Assembly: GCF_002778325.1 (NCBI RefSeq)
Contig: NZ_NESI01000002.1
Location: 62,001-126,000 of the forward strand
Direction of reading: 5' to 3'
Source of the DNA: Limnohabitans sp. B9-3
Lineage (GTDB): Bacteria; Pseudomonadota; Gammaproteobacteria; Burkholderiales; Burkholderiaceae_C
DNA: 64,000 bases
Below, one piece after another: positions 58,433-64,000 of the stretch. Numbering within the stretch: position 1 is the stretch's first letter; each line of letters opens with the position of its first letter. The translations under genes were made by a program, and so were the position numbers. The notes below the pieces were generated by a model. The model ran no database searches, had not been told where the DNA came from, and saw only the letters and a program-made list of their open reading frames with translations.

Positions 58433-58499
58433 GCTTCGGGCGGTTAACGCCCGCCATTCACGTGTGCCTATATCAATCAATCATCAGGAGACAAAACAC

Positions 58500-59489
58500 A
58501 TGAGTTTTTTTAAATTTTTAGGAACGCGACGGTTGCTGCAATCTTCACGCGCTTGGACGGCGCTGTTGCTTCTTTCGCCACTTGCTCTGTTGGCACAAAC
58601 ACCGGGGCAGACGGTGCGCTTGGTGGTGGGCTATGCGGCAGGTGGGCCTGTCGATGCGGCTGCACGCTTGTTTGCACCCGCGCTGTCGCGTGAGCTCGGG
58701 CAACCTGTGGTGGTGGAAAACAGAGCGGGTGCTGGCGGTGCCATGGGCGGCGATGCTGTGGCCAAAGCGACACCGAACGGCTTGCTGTTGTTTTTTGCAG
58801 CCAGCCCAACCATGACGATCAGCCCACACGTTTTGAAGTCCATGCCGTTTGATCCTGCCAAAGACGTGACGCCCATAGCCCCGATCTTGAGCTATTCCAA
58901 TGTCTTGGTGGTCAACAAAGATCAACCCTTTAAAACGGTGCCCGAACTCATCAGCTATGCCAAAGCCAATCCCAACAAGTTGGCTTACGGTTCTGCAGGT
59001 ATGGGCGCATCTAACCATCTGAGTGGTGAATTGTTTGCATTGCGCACCGGTACCACCTTGACGCATGTGCCTTACAAAGGCAACGCGCCGGCCATGACCG
59101 ATGTGATTGGCGGGCAGATCAACATGATGTTTGACATCATTGGCAGCGCGCGTAACTACGTGGCTTCAGGGCGCGTGTTGGCCATGGCTGTCACCTCGCG
59201 TGAACGCAACGTGTCGATGCCCGATGTCCCCACCATGCGCGAAGCGGGCTTGGCCGATTACGAGGTGGGTGGCTGGTATGGCTTGTACGGCCCCGCAAAA
59301 TTGCCCGCTGACATGGTGCAACGTTTGAACGAAGCCACCCGCAAAGCCTTGGCGGGCGACGAATTGAAAACCAAATGGGCTGAGCAAGGCTATGACCTGT
59401 GGGTGGGCTCGCCCCAACTGTTGGCTGAGCGAGCTGCGCGTGAGTTGGCGCTGTGGGCCACGGTGACCAAAGGTATTCAGGTTCAGTGA
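58500..59489 (+). CDS. Bug/TctC-type periplasmic receptor
   Basis: A 329-residue receptor, signal peptide about 1-35 (LLLLSPLALLAQT). TVRLVVGYAAGGPVDAAARLFAP, VVVENRAGAGGAMGGDAV and VPYKGNAPAMTDVIGGQI are the Bug motifs. It is distinct in sequence from the upstream receptor, so it is not a recent tandem copy. AGGAG lies before the ATG at 58500. No transporter membrane subunit is in the window. Confidence 0.92.
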   Translation: MSFFKFLGTRRLLQSSRAWTALLLLSPLALLAQTPGQTVRLVVGYAAGGPVDAAARLFAPALSRELGQPVVVENRAGAGGAMGGDAVAKATPNGLLLFFAASPTMTISPHVLKSMPFDPAKDVTPIAPILSYSNVLVVNKDQPFKTVPELISYAKANPNKLAYGSAGMGASNHLSGELFALRTGTTLTHVPYKGNAPAMTDVIGGQINMMFDIIGSARNYVASGRVLAMAVTSRERNVSMPDVPTMREAGLADYEVGGWYGLYGPAKLPADMVQRLNEATRKALAGDELKTKWAEQGYDLWVGSPQLLAERAARELALWATVTKGIQVQ

Positions 59490-59494
59490 TTGAC

Positions 59495-61006
59495 ATGAAC
59501 TTTCAATATATTCATCAACTGTTTGATGCGCGCGTGGCGCAAGCGCCATCGCAAGTGTTTCTTTCCACACCAACAGCTGATTTCACGTTGGCAGAGTTGT
59601 CCGTTTTGGTCGACCGTTTGGTGCTGGAGTTGCAGTCTGACGGCGTGCGTGCAGGAGACCGCGTGTTGATCGTGTCCGAGAACTGTCCCGAGCATGTGGC
59701 TTTGATCTTGGCATGCAGCAGGGTTGGCGCTTGGTCTTGTGGTGTGAATGCCCGCATGTCACGCGGCGAGGTCAACTTGTTCGTGCAAAAGGCGGACCCG
59801 CGCGTGATGTATTTCACCAGCGAGGTGTCTTCAGCTGCGCGATCACATGCACAAGAGGCAGGTGCCAGTGGCAGTGTATTGACGGGTTTGCAACGCAGTG
59901 CTGTGCGCACGGAGGCGGTGGCCGAGGTCGGTGAGTTGGCACAACGCGTGGCAGCCATCATTTTCACGTCGGGCACAACGGGCACACCCAAGGGTGTGTT
60001 GGTGTCGCACCAAGGTTTGCTGCAGTTTGGCCGTGTGTCGACGGAGTCCCGTCAACTCACACAGGCGGACCGTTCGTATGCTTATTTGCCGATGACGCAC
60101 ATCTTTGGCTTGGGCACCGTGTTGATGGCTTCTTTGTATGCGCGTGCGGCTCTGGTGATGCGCAGCGCGTTTGATCCTGCCGATGTGTTCAAGGCCTTGG
60201 CTGACGGCGGTGTCACGCAGTTGCAAGGACCGCCCGCGATGTTCACGCGTTTGTTGGCTTGGTTGGATGAGCAAGGTATTGCGCATCCTGTTTGTCCTGC
60301 GTTGCGCTACGTCTACACCGGTGCAGCACCGTTGGATTTGAAGCTCAAGCGTGCGGTGGAGGCACGTTTCTCCAAGCCTTTGCACCATGGCTATGGCTTG
60401 TCTGAATACGCCGGCGCTTTGTGTTTGGGCGCCTTGAACGTGGCGCGGGACGATACATCGGCAGGCTATTTGGTCGACGGTGCGGGGCTGCGCATCGTCA
60501 ACGAGCAAGGTCAAGATGCAGCGACAGGCGAGCGCGGTGAGATTTGGATGCGTGGCGTTGGCTTGATGCCCGGTTACTTTCGCGATACCGCCGCAACGGC
60601 GCAAGTGATGCGTGAAGGCGGCTGGTACACCAGTGGTGACATGGGTTACTTGGACGATTCCGGCGCTTTGTTTGTGGTGGGGCGCTTGAAAGAAATGATC
60701 ATTCGCTCGGGCTTCAATGTCTACCCCGGCGAGGTGGAGTCAGTGCTCGCCCAATTCCCAGGTGTGCAGCGTGCGGCAGTCGTGGGGCGTGCCATATCTG
60801 GCGGAAATGAAGAAATCATGGCCTTCCTTGAAATGCAGCCCAACGCCAAACTCGACCGTGCGGCCTTGGATGCTTATGTGGCCGATCATTTGGCGCCTTA
60901 CAAACGGCCAGCACACATCGTGGTGAGCGATGTGTTCCCGATGACGCTGAGCGGCAAAGTGCTCAAGCGTGAGCTGTTGGCTTCTTTTGAAGCACAGCCT
61001 GACTAA
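59495..61006 (+). CDS. Acyl-CoA ligase (AMP-forming), class I ANL family
   Basis: A 503-residue ANL enzyme: P-loop FTSGTTGTPKG, GYGLSEYAGAL, GDMGYLDDSGALFVVGRLKEMIIRSGFNVYPGEVE, and the C-terminal lysine in LSGKVLKREL. It would form the CoA ester of an imported acid. It starts five bases after the receptor stop. The in-frame sequence before 59495 overlaps that gene. Confidence 0.9.
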   Translation: MNFQYIHQLFDARVAQAPSQVFLSTPTADFTLAELSVLVDRLVLELQSDGVRAGDRVLIVSENCPEHVALILACSRVGAWSCGVNARMSRGEVNLFVQKADPRVMYFTSEVSSAARSHAQEAGASGSVLTGLQRSAVRTEAVAEVGELAQRVAAIIFTSGTTGTPKGVLVSHQGLLQFGRVSTESRQLTQADRSYAYLPMTHIFGLGTVLMASLYARAALVMRSAFDPADVFKALADGGVTQLQGPPAMFTRLLAWLDEQGIAHPVCPALRYVYTGAAPLDLKLKRAVEARFSKPLHHGYGLSEYAGALCLGALNVARDDTSAGYLVDGAGLRIVNEQGQDAATGERGEIWMRGVGLMPGYFRDTAATAQVMREGGWYTSGDMGYLDDSGALFVVGRLKEMIIRSGFNVYPGEVESVLAQFPGVQRAAVVGRAISGGNEEIMAFLEMQPNAKLDRAALDAYVADHLAPYKRPAHIVVSDVFPMTLSGKVLKRELLASFEAQPD

Positions 61007-61016
61007 GGAACATGCT

Positions 61017-62555
61017 TTGTACTTGACCCAAGGTTTACATCGTGCTGTTCAACGGCACCCTGACACCATCGCCTTGACGCATGTAAGTGATGCTGGCGAA
61101 CGGCACTGGACGTTTGCCGAAGTCGTCGATGCGGTCGGGCGTCAAGCCGCTTATTTGCAAGCCCGTGGCATAGGCGCCAATGACCGCGTGGCATTGCTGT
61201 CGCCCAATTCCGATCAATTGATTCAAGCCATTCTGGCGTGTTGGTGGCTGGGCGCAGTGGCGTGTCCCATGAACACACGGTGGAGTGAACCGGAGCTGGA
61301 CTATGCGTTGAAAGACAGTGATGCCGCACTGCTGTTGCACGACGTCAGCATGCCAGCCCCTCAAGGATTTTCACCTTCTTTGAGTTTGCTGGATTTGGCG
61401 AACGCTTCGGCGTCCATGCCTGCCGTCGCTGACACACGGACCGGTGGATCAGCCTTGGCCTCGCTCCTCTACACCGGCGGCACCACAGGTCGATCAAAAG
61501 GGGTGATGTTGACGCACGCCAACTTCTGGTCCGCTTGTATGACGCGCGGTGCTGAGCTGAACAACCCGCCAGATGCCGTATCGCTGTTGGTGGCTCCCTT
61601 GTTCCATGTGGCTGGCTTGGGCCGCATGGTCGGTCAGATGGTTGTGGGTGGGCGTTGGTTGACGATGGCGCAATTCAGAACTCCCGCAGTGCTGTCCGCC
61701 ATTGCGCGTTTTGGCATCAACGACACCATCGTCGTGCCCAGCATGTTGCAAGCCTTGCTAGATGATGCGAACTTTGATGCAAGCAAGTTGCAGTGTTTGG
61801 ACCGCATTGCCTTTGGCGCTGCGCCCATGCCGCCTGACTTGCTCAACCGTGCCTTGGCCGCTTGGCCCAACGCTGAATTTTTCCAAGCCTATGGATTGAC
61901 GGAAACCGCCGGCGCCGTGTGCATCAACTTACCTGTCAACCATCGCGGGCAGGGAGAAGCGCGTACGCTGTTGAATTCAGTTGGCCGCGCTGGCTTGGGC
62001 GCTGAAATCAAGGTAATGAATGACGCGGGCGAAGATGCACCACGCGGTCAAGTGGGTGAGGTTTGGGTGCGCGGCCCCATGGTCATGCAAGGCTATTGGA
62101 AGCAGCCCGAAGCGACTGCCGCAGCCTTTGTTGACGGTTGGTTTCGGACCGGCGACTTGGGGCGCATGCGTGAAGATGGGTATGTGTTCATCGTGGATCG
62201 CCTCAAAGACATGATCATCACGGGTGGTGAAAACGTCTACTGTGCCGAGGTCGAGGCCGTGCTGCGCAACCACCCGGATGTGGCACAAGCCGCCGTGATC
62301 GGCGTGCCCGATGTGAAGTGGGGCGAGGCGGTGCATGCGGTCATTGTTTTGACCAACACGGCGAGCTTGTCGACCGATGACATGTCAGCCGCTTTGCACG
62401 CGGCGTGTCACCAACAACTGGCTGGTTACAAATGCCCACGCAGCTTTAGCTTCTTGACGGAACTGCCGATGTCGGCTGCCGGAAAAATTCTGAAAAATGT
62501 GCTGCGTGAACGTGAACGTGCACGTGCACGTGCACGTGCACGCGCACGCGCATGA
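61017..62555 (+). CDS. Acyl-CoA ligase (AMP-forming) with Arg-Ala repeat tail
   Basis: A 512-residue ANL enzyme: YTGGTTGRSKGVMLTH, YGLTETAGAV, FRTGDLGRMREDGYVFIVDRLKDMIITGGENVYCAEVE, and lysine in SAAGKILKN. No ATG lies in frame at the start: AAGGA at 61005-61009 is placed 7 bases before a TTG at 61017, which I take as the start. The protein ends in alternating Arg-Glu and Arg-Ala residues encoded by a hexamer repeat. It begins ten bases after the previous ligase. Confidence 0.88.
   Translation: MYLTQGLHRAVQRHPDTIALTHVSDAGERHWTFAEVVDAVGRQAAYLQARGIGANDRVALLSPNSDQLIQAILACWWLGAVACPMNTRWSEPELDYALKDSDAALLLHDVSMPAPQGFSPSLSLLDLANASASMPAVADTRTGGSALASLLYTGGTTGRSKGVMLTHANFWSACMTRGAELNNPPDAVSLLVAPLFHVAGLGRMVGQMVVGGRWLTMAQFRTPAVLSAIARFGINDTIVVPSMLQALLDDANFDASKLQCLDRIAFGAAPMPPDLLNRALAAWPNAEFFQAYGLTETAGAVCINLPVNHRGQGEARTLLNSVGRAGLGAEIKVMNDAGEDAPRGQVGEVWVRGPMVMQGYWKQPEATAAAFVDGWFRTGDLGRMREDGYVFIVDRLKDMIITGGENVYCAEVEAVLRNHPDVAQAAVIGVPDVKWGEAVHAVIVLTNTASLSTDDMSAALHAACHQQLAGYKCPRSFSFLTELPMSAAGKILKNVLRERERARARARARARA
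62505..62552 (+). repeat. Hexanucleotide tandem repeat at the 3' end of the ligase gene
   Basis: Eight six-base units: two CGTGAA, four CGTGCA, two CGCGCA, directly before the TGA stop. They encode Arg-Glu twice and Arg-Ala six times. Slippage by whole units would change only the length of a basic tail. Confidence 0.9.
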
Positions 62556-62591
62556 AGCTCAACTGGTCTTTCATTTCAAAAGGAAAAAACG

Positions 62592-63578
62592 ATGAAGTCA
62601 ACTCTCCTAAACCGTGTACGGCGTCATTCGTTACTGGTTGTGTGCGGCCTAGCTCTTTGTAGTGGTGGCCTCAGCGCGTTGGCGGCCGACCCTTTTCCTT
62701 CTAAACCCATTTCTTTGGTACTGCCATTTCCCCCAGGTGGCTCTGTCGATCCTGTGTTTCGATCTTTGGCTGAAGCCGCTTCGCGTGATTTAGGGCAGCC
62801 CGTGGTGTTGATGCACAAACCTGGCGCGGGCGGCATCATGGGGACGGCCTCTGTGGGCGCAATGAACGAGGCGGATGGCTATACCTTGGCGGTCATGCAT
62901 AACTCAGTCATCCGTGCGCCCTTGATTCAAAAAGTGAATTTCGATCCTTTGCGCGATTTCACTTACATCGCTGGTTTGTTTGGGTTGAGCACAGGGGTTT
63001 CGGTCGCCATGGATGCACCCTGGAAGAATGTCGGTGAGCTCTTGGTAGATGCCAAAAAACAGCCGGGTGTGCTGAGTTGGGGCAACGTGGGGGCGATCAG
63101 TATCAACCGAATTTATGCCGAACGACTCGCCAAATTGGCTGGCACCAGTTTCAACATGGTGCCATTCAAAGGTGGCTCAGAAGCCTTCACCACGCTCATT
63201 GGCCGGCATTTGGATGTGTATGGCGACCCAGGCTTTGGCGCTCAGGTGCAAGGCGGCAAAGTTCGCTTGCTGGCAACCTTCACGGCGGAACGCCTCAAGC
63301 GTTACCCCAACGTACCCACGGTCAAAGAGTTGGGCTATGACTTGGTCATTGAATCCCCCATGGGTTTGGTGACCCCTAAAAATTTAGATCCCAAGATCGC
63401 GGCGCGGTTGGCGAGTGCCTTCAAAAAAGCAGCGTCTGACCCCGCTTATTTGAATCAATTGGAGCAGTTTGACTTTCAAGCGAATTGGACGTCTGGTGAG
63501 GAGTACGCAGCCTATGCCCGTTTGCAATTTGAACGCGATGCCAAGATGTTGAAAGAAATTGGCTTTAAACCTGAGTGA
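62592..63578 (+). CDS. Bug/TctC-type periplasmic receptor
   Basis: A 328-residue receptor with a signal peptide (about 1-31, ending SALAA). FPSKPISLVLPFPPGGSVDPVFRSLAEAA and VVLMHKPGAGGIMGTASVG are Bug-type, with VPFKGGSEAFTTLIGRHLDV after them. The third receptor of this operon and the fourth in the window. AAAAGGAAAA precedes the ATG. Confidence 0.92.
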   Translation: MKSTLLNRVRRHSLLVVCGLALCSGGLSALAADPFPSKPISLVLPFPPGGSVDPVFRSLAEAASRDLGQPVVLMHKPGAGGIMGTASVGAMNEADGYTLAVMHNSVIRAPLIQKVNFDPLRDFTYIAGLFGLSTGVSVAMDAPWKNVGELLVDAKKQPGVLSWGNVGAISINRIYAERLAKLAGTSFNMVPFKGGSEAFTTLIGRHLDVYGDPGFGAQVQGGKVRLLATFTAERLKRYPNVPTVKELGYDLVIESPMGLVTPKNLDPKIAARLASAFKKAASDPAYLNQLEQFDFQANWTSGEEYAAYARLQFERDAKMLKEIGFKPE

Positions 63579-63583
63579 GCTTT

Positions 63584-64000
63584 ATGACAACTTTGAACTT
63601 TGATTTTTCTGGCAAACATGTGTTTGTCGCCGGCGGCTCCAGCGGCATTAACTTTGGCATTGCGCAGGCGTTTGCGAAAGCCGGTGCACGCATTTCATTG
63701 ATCAGCCGCTCGGCCGAGAAGGTGGATGCAGCGGTGGCGCAACTCGCGTCTACCGGCGCGCAAGCGTGGGGCGCCTCCGCAGATGTTCGACAGCCCGCAG
63801 CCTTAGAGTCTGCATTTGCACAAGCCGCAGAAAAATTTGGACCGATTGATGTGCTGATTTCTGGCGCTGCGGGTAATTTCTTAGCCAGCGTGCTGGATAT
63901 GTCGCCCAACGCTTTCAAGACGGTGATCGACATTGATTTGTTGGGGAGCTTTCATGTTGTGCGCTTGGCGCATGCCTACTTGCAAAAACCGGGTGCCTGT
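63584..64000 (+). CDS. SDR, 2,4-dienoyl-CoA reductase-like (cut by window edge)
   Basis: The first 139 codons of an SDR that runs off the right edge. FDFSGKHVFVAGGSSGINFGIAQAFAKAG is the coenzyme site, and the ISGAAGNFLASV segment resembles the GAAGNF motif of peroxisomal-type 2,4-dienoyl-CoA reductases, where most SDRs read NNAG. The catalytic Tyr and Lys lie outside the window. It starts five bases after the receptor stop and continues the operon. Confidence 0.85.
   Translation, partial: MTTLNFDFSGKHVFVAGGSSGINFGIAQAFAKAGARISLISRSAEKVDAAVAQLASTGAQAWGASADVRQPAALESAFAQAAEKFGPIDVLISGAAGNFLASVLDMSPNAFKTVIDIDLLGSFHVVRLAHAYLQKPGAC

Noticed and set aside
61012-61026. ATG at 61012 as start of the third ligase
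   Set aside because: It is out of frame and meets a stop after four codons; the TTG at 61017 with a well-placed ribosome site is in frame.
62505-62552. Tandem repeat as a CRISPR or mobile-element end
   Set aside because: Units are contiguous six-base coding repeats without spacers; no cas or transposase genes are near.

Overview
The window looks like chromosomal DNA of a betaproteobacterium of the order Burkholderiales, most probably family Comamonadaceae (Limnohabitans/Rhodoferax-like). This is inferred from the gene families: a phaCAB operon, a protocatechuate 4,5-cleavage cluster ordered as in Comamonas pmd operons, several Bug/TctC-type receptors, a complete isc operon, and typical SDR, Gntr/FCD, LysR and AraC neighbours. 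I see no rRNA, CRISPR array, prophage, transposase or replication origin. There is one tRNA gene (Val, anticodon CAC).

Layout. 0-1.8 kb: partial FAH-family gene, ABM-type monooxygenase, pgeF, small membrane protein. 1.8-5.6 kb: phaC-phaA-phaB (polyhydroxybutyrate synthesis) closed by a strong bidirectional terminator. 5.6-9.1 kb: paraslipin/NfeD pair, dusA, EamA transporter. 9.1-11.1 kb: chemoreceptor with repeated HAMP-like units. 11.2-19.2 kb: divergent GntR/FCD regulator and a propionyl-CoA to succinyl-CoA operon (mutase, MeaB GTPase, pccB, pccA, VOC protein). 19.2-24.8 kb: MFS transporter, RsxB-like ferredoxin overlapping an intracellular PHB depolymerase with a histone-like tail, DODA dioxygenase, aromatic aminotransferase. 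24.9-33.4 kb: uvrB, iscRSUA-hscBA-fdx, dnaQ, tRNA-Val. 33.5-36.7 kb: SDR, MAPEG protein, TPR membrane protein, LysR regulator.

36.7-44.6 kb: a protocatechuate meta-cleavage (4,5) operon, ligJ-ligK-ligI-ligA-ligB-ligC, with three solute-binding-protein genes embedded. The cluster would take protocatechuate to pyruvate and oxaloacetate, but no LigU-type isomerase is visible.

44.6-64 kb is the most interesting part. A CoA-transferase gene with a perfect FadR/FCD-type palindrome just before its start and an AraC regulator are followed by about 17 kb of closely packed + strand genes running off the window. They encode an SCP-x-type thiolase, a split MaoC hydratase pair (one half with an altered active-site motif), three SDRs, two acyl-CoA dehydrogenases, three acyl-CoA ligases, a crotonase, a DUF35 zinc-ribbon protein overlapping a thiolase-like protein that lacks the thiolase cysteines, and three periplasmic Bug receptors. 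The DUF35/thiolase-like pair resembles the steroid side-chain retro-aldolase ChsH2(DUF35)-Ltp2, and the split MaoC pair resembles ChsH1/ChsH2. No steroid-ring genes are present. I infer an undescribed CoA-dependent side-chain or branched-acid catabolic operon that activates an imported acid, oxidises it, and splits it by retro-aldol and thiolytic steps. Its products could feed the protocatechuate pathway and the propionyl-CoA operon in this same window. The substrate is unknown.
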